DNA of 64,000 bases, taken from Neospora caninum Liverpool (taxonomy: Eukaryota; Apicomplexa; Conoidasida; Eucoccidiorida; Sarcocystidae). Below, piece by piece: positions 24,786 to 37,700 of this stretch. The number at the start of each line of letters is the position of its first letter. Within the stretch, counting starts at the first letter, position 1. The stretch spans positions 930,001-994,000 of the forward strand of contig NC_018388.1 of the NCBI RefSeq assembly GCF_000208865.1, written 5' to 3'. A model generated the notes under the pieces. That model was given only the letters and a program-made list of their open reading frames with translations. It had not been told where the DNA came from and ran no database searches. A program made the translations under genes and the position numbers.

Positions 24786-27700
24786 TATGTTTCGCAGTAA
24801 AAAGGCAGTTCCCGTATTAGTAAATGATATCAAGCATATACGCGCCCAAAGCATGGACCGGAAGGATTGTTCATTCGACGTTTGAGGTCTATGAAGGCAC
24901 CCTGGTGGCAGAGGTGTGGTGGTATTTCAGTAAAGTCAGGGTGTTCCTAAGAGGCTCCCGCTGTGGTGTGTAAAATCTGTCTAACGCGATGAGGGTGTGA
25001 GCCAACATTCGGTGCTCAACTGTGAGGCTTTCCCGGAAGATCTTGTTTCCGTAGGGTGTAGCCCTCAGGTCTGGATTGCATGAACCGTTCAATAATATGC
25101 ATTCAATGCCTGTTGTCGTAGGAGATGTTTTTTCCGGGGAACAAGGATACAGGGCTGAGTATACCAGCTGTTGGCCTGCGCGTACCACTTTTGGCGTGAC
25201 TGGTCTTTTGATGTTCTCGGCTCCTTAGGCCGCACGTCGGCGCGTATTGCCCACTTCCGGTTTTCAATATAACGTTCTTATTTGAATTTAGTCGACATTT
25301 TAATCATGGCAACATTTGGCACGTGCATGTGGACTGTATGTGTCTGTTGCTGTTTATTTTTTGAGAGATGCCAAGAGAACCACAAGTCTGCATTCTCCAG
25401 GAATGCGCTGGTAGGAGTACCAACTCTGGCGCAAAGGAGAATATGGGGCGAAGTGGTCCCGCCTTTTCCGTGTCAGGATGCAACCTCTGGGAAATGCAGC
25501 TAGAGTGGTTCCGTTACTCGTTTTGGTTCTCAGCAAGTGGTACAGTAGTGGGCGTGAGAGAGCACGCTGTAGTGTGATAGAGAAAACAGTTGGGGCGTTC
25601 GAGGGAGGTAACCAGGTTGGCTTGCCTCTTGGCACAACGACAGCAGGAGAGTCAGGAGATAATCTATCGACTGCCGAAAGTGTTCGTCTGTGATGGATTG
25701 AAGCTGTAGAGCTGATGCATCAACCGTCCTCTTGTAGTGGCGTTACGTATTGTGGGGACCGAAGAAACTCTTTGTTTGTTGGACCTGGCCACATTTGAAA
25801 ATCTCAAAAACAAGCAGACTGCCTGTCTGGCTCCGAGACAGTTCGCGGGCGTTGACTACGGCCTCGTACTGATAATGCACATGAATGCTGTGTAGGGCGG
25901 TTAAGCATCGTACGTTCAGAAAAGAGTTCCGAGTGCTGTTATTTAGTCAATAGAGTCCTAGAAGTAGCGCAAACCACGCGACGTCCTGCCTGCAACTGAA
26001 AAGGTGTCCAGGGAGCGGCTGAAGAAGAAATACGATTTTGATTCCGGTAATTTGAAGATCTGTGCAAGATTCGGTGTCAATCGACAAAGATCGGCTTCAG
26101 GCTCTTTGCTGTGTTCGTCCGTCAAGTATCACATCAGCTACGACACACATAGAATCCATAGTTAACCCCTAAAGAATAACAAGGAACGAATGAATCTGGT
26201 TTGGCAAAGGCACGCTGGAGTTTCAGGTCCTACAGTTTGGTTCGCCGCATCACTCCAGGTACTTTTCTCGATAGAAGAGAACGAACACACCTCTACCGCT
26301 CGTCCTGACTTTTGAGGGCCGGTGCAGTGATTTCACTACGGAATGTCCGCCATACCAATTGGAAAAGCCGAACTCGGAAGTCCAGGTTCGCCATAATTTT
26401 CAACTAGATACTTGGCGACATACTGCATACAGAGTACGTTCCTCGACAATCAACGAGAAAGCTAGTGAACGTAAAAACCCTCATAGCCGACGACGGGCGG
26501 CTGACGGCGTAGCTGTTATCCGGCTAAGAAGAAACACCGAGGAAGAGAATACCTCCTCCACACTACGCCTCCCTGCTGGCTCTAGTTCTTGCGCACTTTG
26601 TTCCCAGGTTTTCATGCGTTCCAAAGTTAGGCTGACCCGACAACGTAATTGTGACACGATAGAAACTACGTCTATGCCGAGTACATGGTAATCACACCTC
26701 CCATGTTCCACTCTGTTAGCATAGCACACAGACAGAGCCGTTTCGTTTCTCCCTCGTCCTGACCATTATGGCGTTACATCGAACCAGGAGCCAACACTGT
26801 TTTTTGTCCCAAGCCCGTCTGACTACACGCCGAAAAAAAAGGGGTGACTCCAACCCATCGGGACTGACTGCTTTACAAGACGTGGCAAGGTGATGTGCAA
26901 CATCTGAGAAAACGTGCGACGAAACCTCTTCGCTAGTAAGTGACAGTAGGCTGAAGCTCGGAATGGCATGTCGAGCGAATCTATTTCTGAAAAAGACGGC
27001 AATTTCTTGACAGAGGGGGTCAGGGGCTGAACACACTACCGTGATTCGTTCGTCTTGAGACCCCCAGACGGGTGGCTCGTACATGTTCGTTTCCAGATCC
27101 AGCGTGCAGACGCTACAGCGCACTCAGCAACTGGAGTCCTTTCACTAATGGCGAGGATTCCCCTTCCAGCACGAAACATTTCAATTCCAGTTCCTTACTC
27201 GACACAAATGCCACACTCTCGTTGCTCCACACATCGCATCTTGAAACACTTTTTCTTTCCACCTCCCTCGACTCTTTCGTTGCTCTCGCGACAAGATTCA
27301 AAACGAAGCAGACAAACATACACTGGAAGGCACTCGCATGGTGTTGCTGTCGAATACGTAGAATACAGATCTTCTGAGCGCATGTTGCGTTTGCCTTCCC
27401 CGTATTCCTGCAAGTGGGCAATGCCCGCACCGACAAACTACACAGTCCACCATCTGCGCCACACGCCTCCGCTCGGGAGTTTCTACAGCTTGTTCAACTG
27501 CTGAGAAACCTGCCCGACACAGACCTATTGAAACAAATATGCCTCTCTACCGGGCAATCGCAGAAGACGGACAGGCGGCGAAACAGAGAATGCAAACATG
27601 ATTCCCTGGTTCCGCGGTGCTGCGGGGACGCTGGATGACAAAGAAGATAACAATGACCAGACAAAAAGGGAAGACAAAGCCGTAAGCTTTCTCCTGAGCG

Positions 27701-27795
27701 AAGTGTACCATGCCTTGCCTGTATGCCGGATACCTGGGCATTGCGGATTTTCATCGGCGGCGTTCACTTTGCTGCTTGCTTAAAACTAATCCTCT
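24786..27795. other. Convergent intergenic region
   Basis: This stretch lies between convergent genes and should hold both 3' regions. One open frame (25413-25693) is exon-like and is listed separately. Elsewhere, frames on both strands lack domain-like composition or credible splice sites. Confidence 0.45.
25413..25693 (+). other. Exon-like open frame, possibly a last exon or relic
   Basis: A stop-free frame ending in TGA encodes a basic and aromatic start, a hydrophobic segment (ARVVPLLVLVLSKWYSSG), then a Gly/Thr-rich tail. An AG acceptor (TTCTCCAG at about 25400) lies just upstream, but a TAG occurs between it and the frame, so only a GTAG acceptor at about 25412 would work. The shape recalls the C-terminus of the neighbouring 593-residue protein without clear identity. 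It could be a relic exon, an unrecognised gene end, or chance. Confidence 0.22.
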
Positions 27796-30700
27796 TCAGT
27801 CCTCATGAACGTCCCGGATTTCGATCTCGTTCTTTAGGGAGGACTTCTCTCGGTAGGAAACGTAGGCGGGTTTGATACGCAGCCGCCAGCAGACGAACGC
27901 GGCAGCGAAGAGACCGCTCACTCCGAAAATCGACCACAAGAAAACCACCTGGGGAAAACGGAAGAGGGACGAAGCGGGGAAGCACATGCGTAAACCGTCG
28001 TGGGGAAAAGATTGCCCCTTTCTGTTTCTGTTTTGTCCGTTCGTTCTTCTCTCAAATCCGTCAAGCCTCTCGTATGAAGCACGCCCCCCGCCGTTTTCCG
28101 CTTTCTTGAAGCCTGCTTCCAACAACCCAGTCACCCGTTCCTCGTTACCGTTAGCTTGGCCCTTTAGCTTAAGGTACCTGCGTGTACCGTATGTGTCTGG
28201 GCTCGCCTTTTCTGCTGTCTCCCTTGAGTCCGAATGTTTCCCCGTGTGACTAAAACGATGCATCGATGCGCTTCTATCATGTGGACGTATTTGCCTTCCT
28301 TCGAGCCCGATGCTGCCTGCGAGCACGTACACACCTATATATACCTACGCACCTCTCTTTACCTGCGCGAATTTGCCTTCTTCCACAAATTACACTGACA
28401 CGCCGAAAACCACTGGGCTCCGAAAGGCTGTATTTTAGAAGCGTTTCACTTACTCGCATGCCCCAGGTCAGACCCGCAGCCTGGATGATGGCGCCGGGGA
28501 CAAGAGTCCCTAGCACGTAGCCGAAGACGTTGTAGATCATCATGCAAAAGCCGCTGCCAAAGGCACGGACTTCCAGCGGAACGGAGGCGATGACGATCCC
28601 GGTGGCAGCAGGGAGAATCCCCCCACCGAAGAAGAGAATGCCCCAGATGAAGCAAATAATTGCGATAAAGTTCGGGACCCACGAGGCGCATATTCCAAAG
28701 AAAAGACACAGGACAGCCCACGAGCCAAGAATAAGCAAGGTTCGCAACATGCCCTTTTCGCTCTTATATCCTCCCAAATAGTCGATAAACCAGCCTCCGG
28801 CCAGAACGCCAACAATCGGAGCCGTCGCTGCTGTCGCGTTGAAGGCTACCAACACCTGAGCACCTGGCACCTGCAGACAAGCAACCACAGACAGGAAAGC
28901 GCAAAGACATCCTCGACATACTCGGCAGGGCTTGGGGAGAGCAAGGCAGTCCAGCACACTCGTAACACAAAGTGAAAATAACCGAACGTGACACACGGCG
29001 GGCGACCCCACCAGCCAGTCGAAAGCCGAGTGCGAACGCCACGGGGCGCCTGCCGCGACGAAAAGCTGTTTTCCAAATCCTGGACGAAGACATTTGTGCC
29101 GCACAGAAACTGCTCCAATAAAGCTCGTAGGAAGGTGGGATCACTCACGTGGAGCTCCTGCTGAAAGTAGGTGATGGACCAGAACTGGATAGCCGTCACT
29201 TCGAAGAAGAGCGCGCACAGGGCGATCGTCACACAGACATAGATCGGACTCCTGCGAACAAAAAACGACCACAACGTCGCAGTGTTGAAGCGAAAGAGCA
29301 GGAAAGCTGGCAACAACGCATTCGAAGCGTGCAGGTCCCCTCCAGATGCCGTGTGGTCTTTGCGCGGTCGAGGACGGCAGTCGGACAGCGCGTGATGGAA
29401 ACGAGTATCCCGCGGCGCCTCGCCGTCTCACCTCGTCCCGGGTGAAGCGACAGCGAAACGTACGGAAGCACGGAAGTGCACATGCACACGGAACGCCGAG
29501 AGCGCCAATGAGGAAGATACCTCGACTGCGTCAGCGGCCAGTTGACCAGTTCGGTTGCATGCATACCGATACAGCGAGCACCGCAGATACAGAAGATTAT
29601 CTATTGAGATGCACCATCAGGAACACAGACGGCTCTGCATACAGTTGCCGGAGGAAGTGTACCTTGAACGCTGTACCCACAGTTTGGCGCTCCAGGAAAG
29701 AGCCGTTCCTTGACCGGCAAAAACCATGTATCCATAACGCCACGGGAGGCAACAGCGAACCAGCACCGGAACACTCACTCGAAGAGAATGCAGATGGACT
29801 GCCAGACGCCAAAAGTTCTTGGGGTGGCGCTGAGCGCTTCGACGTGGGGTTCGGGCTCCTGCAGCAAGAGACAACACGAAGGTGAATGTGCGCTGCGTAA
29901 TTCCAGAGGCCTCTGCGAACGTCTCGTGGAGGGCCAGAACAGCACGACAGGGGAAACAGACTCTCAAAAAATCGGACAAGACTTGAGTGATCCTGTTAAC
30001 ACGAGAAACGGGAACTCAGAGACCACATCTCGTACGTAGGATCACCCACGACGCCAAGCCCACACCGCGGCCACCGAACACCCAGAGTGTCGCACCACAC
30101 TCTCTTCAGCCCTCGAGGTTTGCGTTCTACTTCAAGGGAAGATGCACTGGAATACCTAGAGAGGAGCCAGACCACTTTAGAAAAGCAGAAGCAACGTCGT
30201 GGCTGCGACCAATGTGCACGAGGCTCGCCCGGCATCCGCACACACATGTGTAGGAACTCTGGGGCCGCCCTGTTTGCGACGGTGAAGAAAAACTCGCTGG
30301 ATCTGCGTCACAAGTGAACGAAGCCTTACCCACTCTGCACTGTCCGGCGGAAGCGTTATGAGTCGCGGTGCAACCGTGGAGCTGCTTGTGCTGATTCGCG
30401 GCCCAGGCAGCCAGTCGAAAAACTCATCCGCGGCCCCCGAGTGCCCCTGGCCCTCTGCCTTGTCTGCAGCCGTCCGGTCGTCGCTCTCTCTCTTCCCCCT
30501 TCTCTTGCCTCCGTCCGCAAAGGCATGTAGCTCCGTCACTCGGTCTCCTGCGCCTGCCTCAGTTTGCTCTTCTGCACGGGGTTGCCTGTCGATCTGCTGA
30601 CTCGCCGTCTGCGCGGCACGGGCATCTGCGGGACTGTCTTCGCTGACGCGGCTTCTTCTGGGCGAGGCCACGCCGACTGGAAGGCGAACCGCATGCGCGT

Positions 30701-33700
30701 GTTCAGAAACCACCGAAGAGGCGTTCGAGCGACGTCGGTGGGAGGGGCCCTGCGAGCCCAGCGCCGCGGCCCCGGGGCCTGCGCGACCCTCGACAGCTGG
30801 CAGATCTCCTGGAGGCCTCACATCCGTGCGAACGAGCAGGAGAGGGTCCGCCGTCCCCGCCGCCCAGTTGAAAGCTTCAAAGGCGAGGGTTGTTGAATGC
30901 GGCGTGAGGAACGTCATTTGGTATTGCACCTCACTCACGGTCGAATTCGCTCGGTTCAAGGTCGCCGGCGGCACGTCGCCGGGGCCCGATATACTCCCTG
31001 CGCGCGCGGAGACTCCTCCCGCAACCGAGTGCCTCGCGTGGATGTGAGCGAGCGACGCACTCCCTCCTCGCCCAATGCACACGGTCGACGGGCTCCGGCC
31101 TCGTCCCGCTCCAATGTCCGGGACAGACGCAGACGTCCGATGGCCACCGCGCGTCTGAAACGGATGAGCAACCCGGACCTCCGGCGAACACGAAGAACGG
31201 TCGAGCGAATGGGCTTCGCCTTCTCCTGGGGAGAAATCCTGGCCTTCCTCCAGCGCCGACGCGACAGCCAGCGCCGCCTCCGCAGACGATGAGGGAGGTG
31301 GCCCGAGGCGCGACAACGTCGTCAGCTCTCGTCCACCCTCGCTCGGTCGCCCAAGACCCTCCGCAGACGTCGACGTCTGGGGGATTTCCGAGGCGTCCAG
31401 GAGCACCACTGGCACGTCTCCCACCGGCCGGGGCACACCATCCGCCGTCCCCATCATCAACGAAAGAGACAGACGCGCCGCGTTCACGCTGCCCGGCGCA
31501 GGCCCCGGATTGATTTGCGAGGCGCGACGGGTGAAGGTGGGCGAGGTCGCAATGAAATCCAGCGGCAGCAAGTTGGACAGAAGCTCTTTGCGAAATTGCG
31601 GAAGCCCTGAGAGGCGCCACACCGAACGAGAGACAACGCCGAAATAACCATAGGGGGCCCGCGGGTCCGCGAGACGAACACACCGACGGGCCGCAGTCTC
31701 ACGCTCTCTGCCCCGAATCGGGCACACGCCCAGAACGAACAAAGGCGGAAAAACGTCCACCTGGCACCGCGGTTGCAAAGCCTCCGCCAACAATGAAGAC
31801 ACAGGAAGCCCCGGCGCACGACGGAATGGCGACCCAGCGACTTGACTTACCTTCAACTGAAGAGGATTCCGAGCTGCGAACCCGTCGAGATGTTCTTGAG
31901 CTCCGCGCACCTAAACCTTGTCCGGCTCCGGCATTTCTTCCGGTTTCCTCGTCTCCGCCAGTCCTTCGCATACCACCTGACGGCGGCCGCTGAAGAAGCC
32001 CGACAGACAAGCGCCGCCCTCGAGGGGACGCGTCTCCTGTGTCGCGCCGCCCTCGAAAGGGAGAGGTCACCTGCCTGTCCGCGAGGCCTTCTTCCGGCCC
32101 GGTCTCCGGACTTCCTCGTCGGGCGTCGCTTCCCTCGCTCCTCACAACAATTGCAGGAGAAACATCCGACGACTCTCCGTCCCGAGATCGAGGGGGGGGC
32201 AATTCGCCGAAGCGTCGCTGCTCTGAACTCGTGTCATTTGAGGCAGAAGCGAATGTCTCGGCAGAGCCACGTTTCCTCTCCGCTTCATCGGCTTCATCTT
32301 CGCCTTCCTCCAGAACAGTCGCGCCCGGAAGAGCATCTGCCATGGCTGCGTCCACGACGCTCACGCCGGTGTCTCCCGCGTCCTGCTAAAAACAACCAGG
32401 GAGAAAAAACAGGACCGGAGAAAAGAAATTGAAATAGGGGAAGACGAAGAAAGCAGTGGACATACACAGGCAGGACGACCCAGGGACAGGCAGCCGCGCG
32501 CATTCAAAGCTGAGCCGTCCAAGTGACTCCTGAACGTGTGGGAACGTGACACATCGCCGGCAACCATGACCGCAAACAGGTGGTGCGTCTGCTAACCAGC
32601 AGCCCTACAGCCTACCTTGGTCATCGTGATATCGACAAAACGGCGCGGAAAGAATAGCCAAATCGTGAGGAGAATGAACAAAGCGATCGCCTGAATGAGC
32701 ATCGCATAGCGCCACGAGATCGTTTCCACGCCTGCCCGAGCAGCCGTGTCGAAAGAGCCTGCAATCATGCATCCAAGCTGAGGCAGGGAACACGACAGAA
32801 ACAGAGACAGCAAGCAACGAAAGGTTAAAACTCATTCGGGATTCGGAGATAAACACTACTGTTGAGCAGAGGCATCGCTAAAAGCATGGATATGTCTTAG
32901 TGGACACAGAAACCTTTTCGTGCCAAGTGAATTCGAGGAATCTCCACAGTTCCTCAGCTACAACAAAGACACACGAGAAGACGCCTGGACAGCGAGGTAG
33001 ATGAAGGTTCGTTTACGGACGCACGGGATCGTGCTGTACACAGGAACAGGAACGCAGGAGCTCCTCTTGCTACCACTGCAAAAAGTCGCACCCGCCCGGC
33101 GAAATGCAATGCCCCTACAAGCGACATCATTCTTCGGCAGCTTTACAGGCTGACACCGCCGGTAGTGAGAGGAAAAACAGAGATCCGAGCCGGTTTTGCA
33201 ACAGCACTCAGTTCGAAATCCCGACGCAGGTTGGTAGTTTCCACCAAGGCACACACTGAACTCCAAATGTGGGTACTTCCTCGCACATCGTGCGGCGGTG
33301 AAAACTGTACTATGGAAACCCGGTGTGATCACAACACCATCTAGCGCAATACAGTCTTGTGTGTGGGATGTATTCCCTTCGCCCAGCGGCTGCGATATGC
33401 GTGCTGCGGCGTCAACGCCGCAGCACGCAGTCTACGCAGACGAGATTCTGGCTCTTCCGCCGGATTCCGCGGAGAGGGCCCATCCAGTTCCAAGCTGAAG
33501 TCGCAGCGGCAGGCACGGGAGCTGTGCGTCTCTTGTTTGGGTTCGCACTCGACTTTTTTTGCCCGCACGTCTCGCGTTCTCTCTTCTCCTTGTCGCCTTA
33601 CCATTGTGCCGATGACGACGCCGCCCTGGGCGAGGCCCATCCAGAGGGTCAGCTTGTCCGCAGGCGCGAATTGGTCGACCCAGACCGGCGCGTATATGGA

Positions 33701-34771
33701 GAATCCGGACTGACTCAAGCCGATGAGCAGTCGCGACAGATACAGCATCAGCTTGTTGGAGGCAAGACCGAGCAGGCCCGTTGCCACGAGATTTACCATC
33801 ATGGTGATTAGACAGAACCACTTTGGCGAAAAAGTGGTTAGGCCGCGACCCACGAACGGACTCGAGGCGACAAGGCCAATGTATGGGAGAGACCCGAGGA
33901 GTCCGGCCGCGGCGCCATCCAGGTGAAATTGTTCTTGCAGAGTAAGGAGAATTGCAGGAACGACGCCGGAATCGAAATTTACAAAGATCTCTAGCGCGAA
34001 CATGAGGCAGAAAACGGCAACAATCATCTTCTCGTTGCTCCGCTGTCGCTGCATCGCTTCCAGCGCCTCTGGCGGGAACTCCCCCTCGGCGTCTCTCATC
34101 TTTGTCTCGTCGAGCCCACCGTCCACTGCGGCGCTTTCTCCTCTCTCCCCTTCCCCCTCAGCCATAACATCGCTTGGGCGGCCTAAAACTCTAGACGCTA
34201 TTCCGCCTCTTTCGTCAGCACCCTTCGGTCCCGTGATTTGCCTCTCGTCAGCTCCAGGAGGAACATTTCCGCCTCCAAGAACCCGTCTCTGCCGCAGCCT
34301 CTGAAGCAATCCAAGACCACTACGTCTCTTCTTCCCTTCTGAGCGTTGATCCCTTTCTTCTGCACCAGCGGATCTGCACGATCCTGCACAGTGTTCGCGG
34401 GGTTGACCATCTCCACCACTCGTCCACCTGGACGACACATTCGAGACTTCGGCTGCAGTCGGCGCCACTGAACTGCCGTCAAAGTCGTCCCCAGAAGGCT
34501 GCCCCAGAGGCTTACCGGTCTGCGACAATGGCCCCCCTGTCTCGGCCCAGGCGCTTTCGAGGGCTGACCGACTCCCGCCCATGGCGCCTCGTTTTGCATT
34601 TTTCGGGAGGTCTCCCAGCTTCATTTGACGGGGCTCTCCGCGCGGGTGCATCTTGTAGGAAGAAACGGGAGTTGAGACAGAGGATGAATTGCTGGCGTGG
34701 GGTAGGGATGCATGAACGAGAGTGATCTCCTGATGCGGAGGGTACTCCGGATGGATGTCAGCGGCCACCAT
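27796..34771 (-). CDS. Major facilitator superfamily transporter with giant central loop
   Basis: Eight exons join in phase: 34771-33602, 32777-32616, 32385-31851, 31606-30330, 29858-29779, 29251-29149, 28870-28454 and 27948-27796, giving 1298 residues. The ATG at 34771 has a CACCATGG context. An acidic, polar N-terminus (1-245) precedes six helices (about 249-433), with an MFS loop 2-3 of the VGRGLTTFSPKW type and an RLLIGLSQSGFSIYAPVWV helix 4. A Ser/Arg/Pro-rich, probably cytosolic loop of about 640 residues (about 434-1075) separates the halves. Helices 7-12 follow, from SPIYVCVTIALCALFFEVT through VVFLWSIFGVSGLFAAAF, and the C-terminus is short and charged. The N-half recalls spinster-like and apicomplexan MFS permeases of small organic solutes, but the substrate cannot be read from sequence. 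The loop may regulate trafficking or activity through phosphorylation. Confidence 0.88.
32382..32388 (-). other. Tandem NAGNAG acceptor in the MFS gene
   Basis: The third exon is preceded by TTTTTAGCAG on the minus strand. Splicing at TAG starts the exon with CAG (Gln) at 32385; splicing at CAG starts with GAC at 32382. Both are in phase, so one Gln may be optional. Confidence 0.5.
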
Positions 34772-37700
34772 GGTGAAAGAAGAAGTTCATTCGTGCACAC
34801 AGACACAGACGCTCTGGTCGGCGATGCGCTTCCAACGGCCAGGAACCGCGCACGGTCCTTGCAGCCGCCAGACTCGACGTGAACGAGAGCGGAGAGGGGC
34901 ACGCAGCCCGTGCTCGTCCCTGATGCGCAAGAGCGGAAGCCACCCGCAGTCGGGTTCGGTGGAAACGGGTTGTCACGAATGACGTGCGCGCGGTCAGCTG
35001 CGAAAGTCACACGTCCGGATGTCCACAAACATAGGTTCGTCGAAACCGAGGGAAAAGACAGAGGAGGCAAGGACCCAGTCAGTTGACTCGAAACCTGTCG
35101 TCAGTTCGCCACGACCCATACAAAGACTGGAAGTTCACGGAAGGGATAGCTTCGGTGCTCCCAGCAACAGAACCGTCGTGGACTTCAGACGGAGAGACGC
35201 AGCCGAAGATGGCCGGGACGAAAAACCCTGAATACGGCAAGAAAGATAGCGTTTCATCCTCTGGCCCCGATGACGCTGGAAGCCTCGCGGAGGGTTTCTA
35301 CACAAGCTGAAGTATGCGAAGCGTGTGGTCCCGGTGAGGCCGTCCACTTCGCCAGCGTCTCTGTCCTGCTCAACGGCTTGGCAGTAGACACAGTCAGTGA
35401 CAAACGAGCGAAAAACGGGATATACGGAAAAGAGGCAGCCTTTCCGCGCACTGAGTTGCGCGTTGCCTTCACCCGTAGTTCCAGGAACCTGATAAAGAAG
35501 CGACAGCCTGCAAAGCCCGGAGAGCCTCTGCACCCTGGGCGCATTTGACGGTGACGATTGCGGTGGTTCTCTCTCAAAAATCAGCTGCCTCACTCGGCAC
35601 AAACATACGCCATGTCACCGCATTTGCTCTCCAAAGACTCTTCTGGTGGAGTACGGCAGAAGAGAAGACGTTCCCGATGCGTGCCGGGTTTTTGTCGAGC
35701 ACTATTCGTCGGCGGACAAATAAACAACAGGGCAAGCCGAACTCTGTTTCGCGAGTCGCATTCAGCGGACCTTTTGCCTCCGAAAATCTCCGTCAAATAC
35801 CGCTTCGGATCAACAAGAGTGCATCATTGCTTTCGAATAAACTATGTCACCTGGTCAGTTTCGAAAAGATTCATGTGCGACGGGACAGAACCCGCCTGCA
35901 GAGGCGAGTGCTGACAAAAAACATATTGCTTGGGAAGTAGCAGGCAGGAAGACGCACAACAAGGTGAATAAAAAGAGGAGACACTCATGCAGGAATAAGC
36001 AGCGGTTAAACGCACAGTCCTAATGCCCGAAACTAGAGAGAAAACCAGCCGTGTAACAGCACGTCTTGACAGGAGAGAACCGTGTCGCACGCGAAGTTTC
36101 GCGGAAGCGCAGAGGTCCTGCCGGAGAAATATTACAATGGGTTCACAGGCAGCCGGTTTGCTGCAAAATATGGCCTAAACCGGGCAAGAATCCGGATCTT
36201 TCAACGATCAGCGGAGAAGAAGAGGAAATCAAACAAAGGTGGCATTTTGCCGGGGCGCACACACCGAAGAAACATCGAACTTCCAACGCCCTAGAGACCC
36301 CACCTGCTTGCTGTGCCACGCACCTACCAGCAGAGTGAACAGCTAACGCGAACCCGGCCTACCTTCGCAACAGGAAGTCGACAACAAACACTGCCGGCCT
36401 ATGAAGTGTAAAAGGAGAGGCAACGCCAGAAACCAACGAAATCGAAACGTCCCTGTCTGCTTTTACCGAAAAGCAGCGAAGCGGAAGGTTGGGTGGGGCG
36501 CAGCCGAGATGTCGTAAGGATGATGAACAATGAATTTGGATGGCCCCCCGAGGCTGGCAGGGCAGAGAGAGAGCAGCTGCCGTGTGAGCCTCCCCCATGT
36601 ACCTCAAAAAACAGGAAACAGCAATAGAACGGAATTCTCGTCCACCCGTGTAAACAGTGTGAAGCGTGTCTTGCCAGCAGATTTACCGGTACTTCGCAGT
36701 GCTAGCCCGGCAGACACGTCTTCCTGTTACCCATATTCCACGTGTCGCAGGCTGTTCCCCGCATGAGCACAAACGGTTCACTCAAAGTGTCGTCTTTTCA
36801 TCCGATAAACACACAGAAAAAACTCCTAGCATGCCCCGAGAAGTTAAAATCCGCCTTCTCGTCACGCATTTCCTCTCCTACTTTGGTGACCGATCTTCCC
36901 CTGACAGTTGCCTGCTGCGTAACTGTGATTGAGCAACGTAGCACAGAGCCAAATGTCACTGAAGACGAATCACCCTAGCAGGACTATCATGCGTATACAC
37001 TGTGTGCTTCAACCACGTAGCAAGCATCACGTAGGACAAAGTTTGCGCGAGGGTGTGTGCTGTCGGAAGGCAGGTAACGCTGGAAGGGACAAACTGCGCT
37101 AGTCGTCGTCCGTCTGCACCAGTTTAACGTAGGCTCACTGCTGCCCCATCGGCGAAATTGTATCAACCCTCAGCTGCTCAGTAGGTCAGCTGAAAAATGA
37201 AGGGAACCGGGATTCGCCACACGGTAACAGAAGGAACACGCCCATGGCCCTTCAGGCGACATTTAAATGGAGGCAGGGAAGGAACCTGCTGAAGTATGCC
37301 GAGAGCCGGAAAAGCGAATGCTGCAGAGACAATACTCGCAATAGTGGAAGGGCCTGTATTACCTTCATGTCCGGAGACGGTACTTCGGAAACTGAGTCCC
37401 CCTAGCCCACACATGAGCGTTGGCATTAGCTGTGTTCGAGTGGGATTCATGGTCCACTTGCAACATTGCTGACCTCGTGCTTGCAGCAACGCTTGTCCCG
37501 CCTCGACTGTTCTGCTGTACTACTCGTGAGAGGGACACGCGATACGCCGTACAGTGCGCGGACGCCGATGTATCGTGTGGCCGCATCGGCTCGTTCTAGC
37601 ATTACGATTGCTGGGAGGCCGTGCTAGAGTGGGTGTCGGTGTGTGTCTGCTGACGTATTTTTTATTCCTTAGACTAAACGTCACTGTCTCGCTTGTTGGT

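Noticed and set aside
31699..31850. Extension of MFS exon 3 past its donor
   Set aside because: A strong GTAAGT donor at 31850 joins in phase to 31606; the extension only meets a stop.
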